Shown here piece by piece: positions 12,801 through 24,086 of a DNA stretch of 64,000 nt. The position numbers and the translations under genes were made by a program. Within the stretch, counting starts at the first letter, position 1, and every line of letters starts with the position of its first letter. The notes beneath the pieces were generated by a model. That model saw only the letters and a list, made by a program, of their open reading frames with translations, was not told the origin of the DNA and ran no database searches. The stretch is from Clavelina lepadiformis (lineage: Eukaryota; Chordata; Ascidiacea; Aplousobranchia; Clavelinidae): assembly GCF_947623445.1 (NCBI RefSeq), contig NC_135248.1:11913820-11977819 (forward strand), given 5' to 3'.

Positions 12801-15800
12801 AAATGGAATCCAACCGAAGTGGCGCGAGGGTTCAGTAAAGGTTTAACCTGCGTCTGCGCTGCCAGTCAGTTCAAACCAAAAGGCAAAGAGAAGAAAGGTA
12901 AACTTAGTCTATTTAATCCGCAACCTCTTTAAGAACTGTTCAGATTAACCTGGGTCTGTTTCTCCTTAAATTTTAAAATTAGAAACTCTGCGTGGCAGTA
13001 AGAAGAACCGGCTTGGCTCTTTACCACCACGAGCAGAAAGTTTATCAATTCTTCGTCGTCAGATGTCCAAAAATGCCGGGTATGCATTACCAGTTTATTC
13101 TACAAACAAAACATTCCTTCAATATGTAAATATCATAGAAATATGCGTGTTATTTCCGCCTACGTTATATCTCGTGTCTTGTTTCCAGAGCGCGTAAACA
13201 CTTAAGTGATTTATCAACACATCCTTATGCTGCTTCCCCTGGAAAAACGATACATGCCTGGAAGAGCCCAGGAGGTCACTCGAAACACGAAGATCTTTCA
13301 AAACCAACAATCTCACCGGCGTCTCCGCATCTTTGGACACAGGAAAGAATTGATTCCAGGTCTCTGATGTATAGGCTACTGTTTCTGCTCCAAGTACTAA
13401 GGTTGTTTTCGTCGGTAATGCAGCAGAGATCAGTGTAGCATGTATGAAAGTTTAACAGATTTTCGGTTAGATTTGTAGATTAAAAATAATTGATTAATCC
13501 ATAAATCTATATATGTTATAGAAACGTGTAGCGTCGATAGTTGCGACGTGCTTAAGTCAGGCATTACAAAGTTTCTATACACATCCTTTATAGCCTTATA
13601 GGCTATTGCCAGTAGCTTATAGAAGTTTTGAAAGATTTACCGCATTTCATTCGAAACCAAATTATTTTGTAATAAAGAGAGAAGGCAAAGGCGGAAGATC
13701 AAAGCAAATCCATTCCAAAGTTCGCTTTGAGTGACGTCATTGAGAAGCGGATGTTTTTTTGCGATGACCTCGTGCGCAGAACTCTTGTAGGGGATTATTT
13801 TGTTACGTCATCACCAAATGGCTCCCTGTTTTTCTACGGGACTTTGGATCATCGGTAAGCTAAAATACTTAAACATGCCAGAACAACAAAATAGTAACTG
13901 AACATTTCAACGTAAGCAAGTCATGTGGCTCGTTGTTGGAAGTAGGTGTCACGGGATTATTTTTATGCACCCGTTTTATAGCAATCACAATGTACACTGT
14001 TTTTCTGAACCCCTTTTATTGATTGATTTAGTCGGACGTGTTTTTTTGTTGTGTCATTTTTATGTATGCTCACGTTCTGCCATATCTTACTTATTTATAT
14101 GTACACGTGTTTTTATTCGATCACTAGTGACGTCTCGTCTCGCCACCCCGAGGGCTTAATTAGTATTCAGCGTCCCACGTTGATTCTCTTATTACGTGGA
14201 ATTTGTTTTGGTGTGGTGTTACGCTCGTCTGGGCGAGGGTAGTTTTCAGTTACGTTTAGATTTTATAGAAGGAAGATGCGTGTTTTTATAGAAGAAAATG
14301 CAATTAAAAGTTAGTTAGGCAAAAGAGCTAATTGACTAGCTATCAAGCGGGAAGTTTCCTGGTTAAGAAAAAGTTTGGTTACATAGGTGGTTATTAAGTT
14401 GGATGCAAGACTTCGCAAAAAGTGAACTTTAGCTACTTCGTGTTTAGTTGAACTTATATTTAGATTAAAAGGTATGATTTGGTTTAGGTCGCTATGTTAT
14501 AACATTTTATTTAGGTTAACAAGAAACTGTGAAAAATAACACAGCGTTAATCTTTAATGTATGAAAACCATGTTATCAACATTATCCAACCGTGTTACCA
14601 ACCGTGTTATCATGTCATGTTATATGTTACATGTCGTTAATCATGTTATAATTATACAATTTAATATCTTGCACCTTTTCAGTTCTTGGGGCTTCGTCAT
14701 TTTTTCTCGTCAATTGATTTTTACGAACATGTTTTCTTTTTATTGTGATGAAACAGTTAGCGCCATAATTTTTACTCGTTTCAGTTCATGGTAAACAATA
14801 AATGATTCAAAAATTAATCTGCTTGGAAATCTATGCAAAATAATTACTCGAGTTGGAAATGTCACCACAGTGAAGCTGCTTTGTGTTTGAAACATTTTAA
14901 CCGATGCCAAATACATTGTAGAATCATCGCGCGCTATTCCATCTCCCCGTCCCTCGGTGACGTCACGTCCATGGACGTGTGCTCCAAAAAAAATTTCGTT
15001 GCGATAGGCACCAAGACAGGTCACGTGACGATAATACAGGTTAACACGGACGGCTTTAAGGTAAGCAAACTCGACTATATAAGTAACTATGCATGTGCAA
15101 TATCAACTTTTTATCAACTGATGAAATAAACCGAACTTTTTTAAAACAAAGCGTCATTGTTAAATAAACACTCTTTGAAACAGATGATGCCTCCAATTAA
15201 ATGCCGTTGTTCGGGTGGTGGACCGCCGTCTATCAACAAACTTGCCTTTTCACCAAGTGGTCACAACCTAGCTGTGTCTCTCGGCTATGACATCATCATT
15301 TTGCTAATCCAGCATCAAAAATTAACTGAAACTGGAAGGTTTGCTTCTATCATCGCCCTGTAATTAATTGTAACCATGCAAATACTTCGGAAAACGTTTC
15401 TTGAGAGAAAATATGACTTTCAGGTGTATTGGTCATCAAGATCCGGTTATATCTGGTCTGGACTGGTCTACAAGAAAATACTCGGGAGCTTACTACATTC
15501 GATCTTCATCTTGTCATCCTGGTAAATTCGTCGTTTTCTGGAAATTCTTACATGTTGCTCGCATGTTGCGTAACTCTGTGGCTTTCCTTACGAATCATTT
15601 CAATGTTCTTTTACAAGTTTGTGTCTGTTTGTAAGACAAATAGATTATTTGTCAAGTTAATTAGTTTATATAATTGTATCAATAACCATCCCAATGTTGA
15701 AAGATTGAAGTTAGGCTCAGGTATTATTGTGTATATTTTTCAAACATCTCAGAGATCAAGACGTGGAACTCAGAGAAAGTTATGGAAGTGGATTACCACA

Positions 15801-16610
15801 ACATACTCACACAGGTGCAATGGGCTTCACAGTCATGTCTCATGGAATATTCTTTGAAAGGTACAGTAAAAAAATAGTGTCGTCATAATAACTTAACCGA
15901 TCTTCACCAATCACATAGTCATCATGAGCATCTTGGAAGAATATTACTCACGGAGATCACATTTAGTTCAAAGAAGTTTTTTTGTTCGCTTTTTTCCGAT
16001 ATGCAAGCGTAGTGATAACCTGATGACAACAAGTCTTTTTGTATCTTCAGGTATCTGGGATAATTTTTATTCGGCCAACGACATTACAGCCTTAACATCA
16101 AACTCTCATTTGAAAAAGTCGATTGCCGTTGAGGCTGAAACTAACTCAGCAGGAGCAACGATAAAGAATACCAACAATAATTCCAGCAAAAGTGCAAATC
16201 CGAAGATGGTTTTTGTTGGGGCCAGAGACGGAAGTTTAAGTGTTCAGGGTTTCCCATGTTTAAATTGGAAAAAGGAAGTTTCATCATCGAGGTACGGAGA
16301 GAAAATCGCTTCGGAATTATTGCAACTTTTGCTTTAAGGGACGAAAGTGTTTAGTATTTAAAACATAATGTAGATTTAGGATTTAGAAATCAGAAAAAAA
16401 CTTTGAAACGCTGTCTAATGTTTCGCTATTATGACTGAAACTATAGTCTATCACTATCAGTAGCCTAACATTGCGATATTTTTTACTGTTTGTAGACATC
16501 ACACATCTTCCATAAAATGCATTGCTGTCCTTGAGAGTGGTTACCAAGTGCTCACTACGTCTGACGAAGACAGGTGCGTCATCCAGTGGTCGGTTGCAAA
16601 GAGACTGTAG
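6859..16610 (+). CDS. EML-like protein (HELP motif plus WD40 repeats), 21 exons, 1610 aa
   Basis: Exons: 6859-7019, 7391-7497, 7854-7920, 8053-8225, 8420-8659, 8863-10258, 10510-10656, 10900-11122, 11425-11602, 11817-11988, 12145-12344, 12430-12897, 12983-13079, 13189-13359, 13678-13854, 14922-15060, 15184-15338, 15424-15521, 15753-15860, 16051-16291, 16496-16610. The sum is 4833 nt, in frame, ending TAG. Residues 1-90 are charged and helix-like. Exon 6 encodes about 465 low-complexity Glu/Ser/Thr/Lys-rich residues. The HELP motif spans the exon 6/7 junction (VDWVYG, then GELVYYVGAIIVVYN at 732-746), followed by RQRHYLEHSGPVT. WD repeats follow: HVRVWNTSTMETIHIIG, GRITMWD, VISGDSNGTLLVW, FVAIGTKTGHVTI, ISGLDWS, EIKTWN, and a last CVIQWSV. 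EML proteins bind microtubules through the HELP/propeller (TAPE) module. Vertebrate EML1-4 run about 800-980 residues, so the roughly 710-residue N-terminal part is unusual. No EML trimerisation coiled coil was recognised. The start is the first in-frame ATG after an acceptor-like CAG. Confidence 0.85.
7541..7778. mobile_element. hAT-type MITE in intron 2 of the EML-like gene
   Basis: A 238-bp element bounded by perfect 15-bp inverted ends (CAATGTTCCCTCTAA ... TTAGAGGGAACATTG). It is flanked on both sides by the same 8 bases, GTTTCATA (7533-7540 and 7779-7786). An 8-bp target duplication is the hAT hallmark. The interior is GC-rich with alternating GCGC/TGCGC, unlike the AT-rich intron. It has no coding capacity, so it is non-autonomous. 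Confidence 0.85.
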
Positions 16611-17104
16611 CGGCCTGTGTGGCAAATTTAATACCATTTCGTCATTCTTGGAAATGAGTAAGTTAGAAAGAGAAAGTTTTGACGAGAAAGATTTAGACAG
16701 TTGTACGACCGTACTACGGTAGTCATGGTGATTGCAAATCAGTAGACATCTTATTAACAGTGGTTTTACTATGCTTTTGGTTATGCGTAATATTGAGAAA
16801 GTGTACAGCACCTACAATAAAAGCCTTTTCTGGTAAACTGTATTTGTTATAATATAATAACTTTAATAAGAACTTTCGGCTGTCAAGAGCTTAGAGAATT
16901 CTAACCGCACGCAACAATAGAGTTAGATACTAATTAAGGCAGTAGGTTAATTAAGTCAATAACATAAGTTAAGACCAATAAACTCTGCATCTGCCGGCAT
17001 CAACCTCTGCAAGACTTTAAAAAGCTAAGAAAACTTTTTCCTACTACGTAATAATCGAAAGAGATTTTAGCCAGTGATAGACCAATTTAGTTTTGGTATG
17101 CCTA
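16611..17104. other. 3' flank of the EML-like gene
   Basis: AT-rich sequence with no supported gene. It contains AATAAA-type and related signals after the stop (for example ACAATAAAAG near 16815 and CAATAAACTC near 16977), which are plausible polyadenylation signals. The open frames on either strand are short and uncharacteristic. Confidence 0.45.
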
Positions 17105-17602
17105 TTAGCTTATTTGCCAACTACTACCAGCTTTTCCTCCTCGCTTGTATGTCAACTACTACCAGCTTTTGTTCCTGGCTTGTATGTCAACTACTACCAG
17201 CTTTTGTTCCTGACTTGTATGTCAACTACTACCAGGTTTTGTACCTTGCTTGTATGTCAACTACTACCAGCTTTTGTTCTTGATACCAGGTTTTGTTCCT
17301 TGCTTGTATGTCAACTACCATCAGCTTTGTTCCTCGCTTGTTTGCCAACTACTACCAGCTTTTGTTCCTTGCTTGTATGCCAACTACTGCCAGGTTTTGT
17401 TCCTGACTTGTATGCCAACTACTACCAGCTTTTTGTTCTTGACTTGTATGCCAACTACTACCAGCTTTTGCTCCTGACTTGTATGTCAACTACTACCAGC
17501 TATTGTTCCTTGCTTGTATGTCAACTATTTCCAGGTTTTGTTACTCGCTTGTATGCCAACTAGTAACAGCTTTTGTTCCTGACTTGTATGTCAACTACTA
17601 CA
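17105..17602. repeat. 35-bp minisatellite array 1
   Basis: About 14 head-to-tail units of 35 bp. The plus-strand consensus begins CTTGTATGTCAACTACTACC, then AGCTTTTGTTCCTGA. Units vary at a few positions (GTC/GCC, AGC/AGG, TTG/TGA at the join), and one unit near 17280 is truncated. The unit is nearly free of stop codons, so all three plus frames stay open. These give repetitive open frames of up to 156 codons that should not be called genes. The reverse complement matches the array in the CEP131 intron. Confidence 0.95.
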
Positions 17603-18660
17603 TATGCTTACTAAAATACTACTACTACTCTAAAATATGCTTAAATGTCCGGAAATTTTTTTAAATTGTTTGTTGCGTTACGGGTAATTTTTATTCCTGC
17701 ATTTTTACGCCATAAACGACAATACAGTGCTATATTTGGGATACAATAATTTAATACATAGATGAGTGGAGTATGGCTAGTAGCTGAAGGCCTTATATCT
17801 TGGTCAATATTGAAAAATATAGAACATGTCTGAAACGATAAGAGCGTATATTCGCTGAAGAAAATTATAAAGCTGTGCAAGGCCCAATAGCCTAGTGAAT
17901 TCACGACACTATGTTCAAAAATCCACTCCGGTATACAATGGATAGGCAAAGCATGGTATAGTGACGTCCATTTGATAGACGATGTGTTTATACCTCATTT
18001 TAAAAACCGCTAATGGGCACTAAAGAATCTTCCTATTTTGGGCCTCGAAAATATGGTAACCGTATATTGGTATATATGACTATATACTGTATTTTAAACT
18101 TTCCAAAAAAGACAGTTGGTTGCTGAAAATATTTTGATAGCACTAAAAACCGCTACAAATAGAATTTTGTTAACCTGTAATAATCATAGACATCGGAAAT
18201 ATAAACAATATAAGTTACAATATAGTGTAACTAATAACTTGCTTTGCTCCCATTTCAAAGGAAATGAAAGCTCGATGTTGTGTATCATTATGCTCGAGGT
18301 CTCGCTAGTGCTAGAAATGCTATAGTAACAGCCCAGGAAAGCGTTATTGCATTGTTTGATGATGCAGACAGAGAGGTCCCAGAAATAGCTTTCAGAGTAC
18401 TAACAGTTTATGTAGTTTTCTCAGTTACTTTTGTAATGTATTGTTTGTTTTTACAAGCGTAATATCTTTTTGGTTTTGCTTTGACTAAGCTGACTCGTTC
18501 GCCTTGTATTAGCTTGAACACATAAACCAACGTGACACCTGTGCCTATACACTCAGCAAACGCCATAACCACAAACCATCACAAACTAAGATCACATGCG
18601 CACTGGACCGGAACGATTTATACTTTTTCTGTGCTGACGTCTTGGATAAGACCTCTATCA
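17603..18660. other. AT-rich intergenic stretch
   Basis: No supported gene. An open frame ending with TAA at about 18462 (from 18280) reads like a fragment of a helix followed by one hydrophobic segment, but no flanking exons were found. Confidence 0.4.
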
Positions 18661-18661
18661 C

Positions 18662-18780
18662 AGGGGTGGGCAAACTTTTTGTACTGAGGGCCGCATTAGA
18701 AAAAATGTTGCAGCCGGCGGGCCGCATACTCTCATTACAAAGCAGGAAAATTGACCCGGTGTGTAAATAAACGCATATTA
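18662..18780 (+). mobile_element. hAT-like terminal sequence (one end only)
   Basis: The sequence CAGGGGTGGGCAAACTTTTT at 18662 and the following GC-rich GGGCCGC motifs are typical of hAT superfamily ends and their MITEs. I could not find the matching opposite end in the next kilobases, so this looks like a truncated copy. The right limit is approximate. Confidence 0.55.
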
Positions 18781-19045
18781 AACACAATTTTTTGCATTTC
18801 ACACTCAGTTACGTTTAAATCTACGCAATCTTCATCACAAAGGCCTACGGTAGCCGCTACCGTATTTGTATTTTATGATCAAACAATGCGTGAGAACTGT
18901 ACGGCTAGTTTCTGAAAGCATGTTGCAATATATGCGCGACTAACGTGTGTGTGTTTACGCACTGAAAGGGAAGAGTGTGAAGAGTGCTTGAAACAAAAGT
19001 AAAGTTGCCTTAAAGATTTGGTAGGTTACAGCTAAACCTTCCCTG

Positions 19046-19470
19046 AGTCCGCCCAACCGTTGACCATCGTTTCATTTCATGTAATTACCTGTAACCAGTC
19101 ACTAACCGCCGCAATCGCGCAAAAATGAAACAACGAAGTTGAGCAGACAAGCATTTGGGGACCCAAGAAGAAATTTCTTACATCTTTTCTATGGAGGAAA
19201 AGGCAAAAACAAAACAACAACTCATGACCCTACCTCATCTAGCAAATGTTAGAAGGGCCAAGCCTGTTCAAACTATTCGATAATTCGCCTCGGATCTTCC
19301 AAATGTCACCTCAGGTACAACTGATGTATACCCGGGGTACCTGAAACAAATTTATCATCGCATTTGCTTTGACGCCCTCTACCGACGAAAAACAATATAA
19401 AAGAAAAGAAAAAAGAAGTAGAAAAACACACAAAAATACAAAACTTAAGTTTATAGAAGCTATTTAGTCC
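19046..19470. repeat. Dispersed repeat R1, uninterrupted copy
   Basis: This segment matches two separate stretches further right: 26370-26585 (sharing ACCGCCGCAATCGCGCAAAA, CATTTGGGGACCCAAGAAG and TCTATGGAGGAAAAGGCAAA) and 27838-28110 (sharing CATCGCATTTGC, GACGCCCT, ACCGACGA and the AGTAGAAACACAC-like stretch). Here the two parts are contiguous, so this is the reference form. No coding capacity is visible. Class unknown. Confidence 0.75.
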
Positions 19471-22400
19471 GATAGCAGAATGCCCCTTCGGTACGACAAA
19501 ATAATTTCGTCCATGTTTGTATTTTGAAGTTTATTGCGTCAACTTGGTTGATTTTCATTTCATTTCCACAGACATCATAGATTGCGGGTTTAAGCTAAAA
19601 ATTACTTCTCAGCTTTTTACGCGGATAATTTTGGAAGGAAGCCAAACTTTAATCAACGCGCGCCGCGCCGAATGCCAGGTGACGTCACAAACAAATAAAG
19701 AAACTCGTGGTCATTTTATTTTGACGGTGGCTGAGAAGGTCGCAGCTGTAAGAACTTGTGCGTTGGATTGGTCAGTTCAACATTTCCAGAGTTGAGTGAA
19801 AGCTTGTTCTGGTACGTTTGGTGAGTTGAACATTCAGTATTTTCTTGATAGCGATAAACATGCTTATGATAGTGGTATATTTTGTCCAAACTTGTTAGCT
19901 TGTCTGAACTTAATATGATGTAGCACAATTGTATTGTTGGCATCTTGCATGTTTGTAAAAGTTCGAGTTTGACCACTTTTTCCTTTTCGTTAACTGTGCG
20001 AAAGCAAGTTCGTTATTGTGCTATGACTAAATGGCTGAAGTTTATGAGACTGTCAGTTTTAAGTTTTGGTTTATTTTCGGTTGACGTTTATATCTGTTAT
20101 TTAACTGGTTTATAGCTTGCTAGGTTATATAAGTACAAGTTAGCTTTCAAACTGGTTTTGGCTTGTTATATTTTTGAAAACAATATGACAACATTTTTGA
20201 TCAAATTTTGTAATCTACTATTATAGGTTTAAGTTTTTGTTGTAAAATATAATACGTTTATAACTTGGAAACTTTAGATGCAAAATAACGTAAACGATCT
20301 TCAATCAAGCCATTATGTTTGTAGGTTCAAGCGGTGATTCTCGGATCAACAAGCCGCCAATGACGTACACTTTCTAGAAAGGTTCTGTCTTCCAGCGGAA
20401 CAAAATTTTCATTCTTATGCAGCTAATTCTCATAATTAAGGGGCTGTAGCAAACTGTAAAATTGTTTATTACAGTTCACATAATTAAACTTTGTTTTCTG
20501 TAGTGGATCAGCTTTGTTCATGTGAAGTTCTCCAATCATAATGTATTCATGAAATTTCAACTACTTTTGGTGTTAATTTTTGAGCTGTTGCTATTTCAAC
20601 CAAAACATCGTACATTCATAATTAGTTACTTACCTTTCCATACCTCACGTTAACTAAACTTCAATGTTTTACCATATACTGTTGATAACTAAACCTAACA
20701 ATATATGTTTTTAAACTAAATCAAATACCCAGTAAAATCAAAGCAGCTTCGAAGACTGACTGCGTGACCTATTTCGAGTTCGGCTGAGAGTGAAATAGTC
20801 AGTTACTTTTTTTGCGGTCCATTTAACAAAATTAAAGACACGTTTAAGCCGTGTGAATTATATGGTGGGCCTCTAGTGGACACCGAATCACTCAATACTA
20901 ATAGTGTTTTGAAGTTTTCAAGGAATTTTTCATGTTTATGAGGTTTAGCCACGCTACAAAACGCTGTTCAAATTTTTTTCAAGCTTGTCGTTTGCTGACC
21001 TGGATGTCGTACATGTTGGTTTTTTGGAGCTGCTTCGTATCCTGCTTCACCTTGTGGTTGACGCGCAGGAGAGGTCGACCAATGGGCCTGGATCTAGAGA
21101 TGACTTCACTGTGAGAGATGTCATTTGAAATTCCGACATAGGGACGTCGGCGGCCTTGCCTTAGGTTTTTGAGTTGGCGTGCTTTCATGTGATAGGGTAG
21201 AGAGCTGCATCCAGTGCGCTCGGTCACACTGCTGTTCCTGATCTTGGTGCGCCGCGTGACTCCTTAACTGCGTCGCAGACAGCGCCTATTAAGGTGTCAA
21301 ACACCTAAATCTAAGATCTGTATGAATTTGTTGGACGTCCTACGTAGGGCTTTAAAAAAATGTTTAGACCAATCAGAAGGCAGTATGGTTGGTGTTGTTT
21401 TCTAGCCTGGGAATTACCCTAGCAGTTGGCGTGCTTCAATATCTCAGCTCGCGAACAAAATTTGGCTAAAATTTAGCATGAAAGTAGCTAAAATTGGGTT
21501 TTTTAGACCAAAAATTCTAGTGTTTATTTTAGGCCTCTGTTATTTTGGTTTTTTTATGGCATTTTATGGAATGGCGGTTCGAAGAATACTAAATTGACAT
21601 GCAAAATTTCAGTGAGCCCCATGGAGGATTTTTTGAGTAAACAGTCTTTTAGTAAATTCACTGTATAATAAAACAAACAAAGATTTTATGGCATTTTTTG
21701 GTGTTCGACCTTAAAGCCTTCAGCTTTCTCTTCTGTCACGTATATGTTTCTCATTTACTAGGTTGTTTGCTTTCATTACGGTTTTGTGGCAGATGCTGCG
21801 CATCAGTGTTGGTGCTGATGACCATTGAGAACCTCCCGCATTTGTTTGCAAAATCATTCATGAGTGTAAGGCCGCTTGTACACTTAGGAAAAGTTCTCTA
21901 AAATGTATCCTTTAGTTGTACACAAACGTTCGTGCCGTCAGGGGTCTAACGAGCACGATGGGCCGTCCTTGTTCTCGATACTTTTCTGGGTTAGTCGGAT
22001 AGAGAAAATAAAGTCAATTGATGACCTGTTTCTATAAAGTCGCCTTATGATTCGGGATAAAAAGTGTCTTGTAAGATTTATAAACGTTCAAATTGTACTC
22101 TGGCTTACTCTGTAACTTCGTCAACAACGTTCAGCAAAGAGATATCTCTACGGTTGTTACAAGTTTTTCTAGTAGCTGTTGTTGGCACGGCACTTTTCAG
22201 CTCCTCGAGAGTTGTCAATTGTTTAAGCTCGTGCATCGGTGGAAAACTTTGTGTTTTGCTTCCAGCATGTTTTTGTTTGCTCATTAATTGCCACTGTTCC
22301 GTTTCATCACAGTAGTTATTTCAAAATTTTTTGCAAAACAACGTCACACCTTTTGCGGATTCGTGCTTAGACATTCGTCTGTTTCTCGATACTCCTCCAC

Positions 22401-22830
22401 CTACTCCACTGTTAAGAGATGTTAATGCACAGTGGTGTTGCGATCGATGTAGCGCGTTTAAGTTTTCTCTGGTCCAGTTAGTTTGAGGCTTTAGGTCTAG
22501 GCAGTCAACAACTTTATCGGGCTCGTACATGGACACATATTAGGTTGAGGGGAAAAGGCAGTGCTGGCAGCCAAGATAGGTTCAAAAAGACGTAGCCTAC
22601 AGGCGTGCTAATTTTTACCGACGTATTCAATTAAGGTCGTAACGTCGTCAGTAGAAACGGTGATCGGTGGATCCGCAGAATCGTTGTGTAGTTTACGAAA
22701 GGATCTGTTAACCCAAGCCAATCAGCTAGCGAGTAGGCACCTTTTAGATAAAGGGCGGTTGGACGGGAAATGTTTTGTATGGTGGCCATCTAGTGGATGC
22801 CTAAACATTTGGCGCCATAAATAAATGTAC
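19471..22830. other. Gene-poor intergenic stretch
   Basis: No supported genes on either strand. Open frames are short, with no splice continuity or recognisable motifs. The CTCTAGTGG-type motif near 20870 is covered in the findings. Confidence 0.4.
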
Positions 22831-22833
22831 TGC

Positions 22834-22880
22834 ACTAGCTGGGTATCGAACCCGCTACCTGCATGCCAGCAGGCAAATTT
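22834..22880 (-). repeat. tRNA-like fragment with B box
   Basis: The minus strand reads GGGTTCGATACCC (22841-22853), a good RNA polymerase III B box / T-loop. No complete cloverleaf forms around it, so it is more likely a SINE remnant than a tRNA gene. Confidence 0.4.
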
Positions 22881-23077
22881 TATTCAAAAGAGCTATACAC
22901 AGTAATTTATTTTGTTTAGGATTTCAAATATATATCATACAAACACGCTCAAAAAAATAAAAAAGAACTGTACCCACTGAATCGAATCCCCTCGTCCATC
23001 CCCATTTTTGCAGGACCTTCGGTTCTACATCCTGTTACTTGGTTTTTCACCTTCCTGTAGTGCATTCTTTTCTACCA

Positions 23078-23146
23078 TAGCTGGGGATCGAACCTGGAAC
23101 CTCTAGCACCGAGTGCAGTGTCCAAGCACACGAGCTATCAAGTTGC
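23078..23146 (-). repeat. tRNA-derived SINE-like copy
   Basis: The minus strand carries an A-box-like TAGCTCGTGTGCTTGG and a B box GGTTCGATCCC. The core CACTGCACTCGGTGCTAGAGG is shared with the copy at 24004-24086, showing that both belong to one family. The stems are too degenerate for a functional tRNA. Confidence 0.55.
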
Positions 23147-23690
23147 ACACGTATAGGATGTGGTGTAACAAATATAACCAACGACGATGCATCAGTTGTT
23201 AAAATTTGAAAAGGGAAAGACACAGGTCATATGGCTCCACAGAGACCTGAACTCGGTAACTTTTGCTCCGATTTCTGTGCTAAACGTCGCAAGCTACAAC
23301 GCGTCTGGCCTAATGGACATTTGTTTGCACACATACCATCATCACATCAGTTAAAAAATATTAATTGAAGTTTTTGAGGAATCAAAGCAAGAACCTTTGC
23401 ACCGATATCAATGATGGAAGAGGTGACCATTTCTGTGAAGTATGCCTTGCTCCTGCTCTGCGTATGACGCTTTGTCCGTCAGGATAACATTCATTTCAAC
23501 TCACGGTCGATTCAACTCTGGAACTCAACCAACATAAGATGAAACCAAGGATAATAATTGAGTCCAAGGTTTCAATCCACACATGTTGGTTGGGTCATCC
23601 TGAGTTTAATTGTTCTGGAAGTATCTTCCTCGACTGTACAGAAATCGAATTCATCTGAAACCGTTCATCAATATCATAGAAAATGATAAG

Positions 23691-23762
23691 TGACTCCGAC
23701 GTGATTTGAACACGAAATCTTCTCATCTGGAGTCGGACGCGCTACTGCTTAGCCACGGAGTC
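23691..23762 (-). tRNA. tRNA-Trp(CCA)-like gene, probably degenerate
   Basis: The 72-nt minus-strand segment has a perfect 7-bp acceptor stem (GACTCCG/CGGAGTC), an anticodon loop CTCCAGA with anticodon CCA, and a T loop TTCAAAT. Overall it closely resembles metazoan tRNA-Trp. However, the anticodon stem has two mismatched pairs, the D stem is poor and the T stem has a T-T pair. I read it as a tRNA-Trp pseudogene or a tRNA-Trp-headed SINE. It lies among other tRNA-like repeats. Confidence 0.5.
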
Positions 23763-24003
23763 ATAATGTTGACCAAACATTGTACCAAGATAAATGGTGT
23801 AAAGGTATACATGTAATCATTACACTCATTATGTCGTGATGTCAGAAAGCTAAGTTTATACGATCATGTTAAATACATATTTTCACTTTGCTAACTCAGT
23901 TCCAGTTTCGAAGGTTATTATCAGTCGGTATTACGTTACACTTGTGGCCGTGGACCAGACTGCTTATGTTTTATTCACGCATGAGTGGCTTAAGAGCTTA
24001 GGC

Positions 24004-24086
24004 TAAGGCCGGGAATCGAACCCTGAACCTCCAGCACCGAGTGCAGTGCAGTCAGTCGCGCTACCGTTGCGCCATAGAGTCGTCAT
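24004..24086 (-). repeat. tRNA-derived SINE-like copy
   Basis: The minus strand shows an A box TGGCGCAACGGTAGCGCG and a B box GGTTCGATTCC. They are separated by a long spacer that contains the CACTCGGTGCTGGAGG core shared with the copy at 23078-23146. It is therefore a repeat rather than a tRNA. Confidence 0.6.

Noticed and set aside
17074..17664. Open frames of 61-156 codons with repeating LVCQLLPAFVP / YVNYYQLLF patterns
   Set aside because: They are translations of the 35-bp minisatellite, which lacks stop codons in all three plus frames. Because 35 is not a multiple of 3, the peptide cycles every 35 residues. No start context, splice sites or conservation.
23691..23762. Fully functional tRNA-Trp gene
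   Set aside because: Two mismatches in the anticodon stem, one in the T stem and a poor D stem argue for a pseudogene or SINE head, although the acceptor stem and anticodon loop look right.
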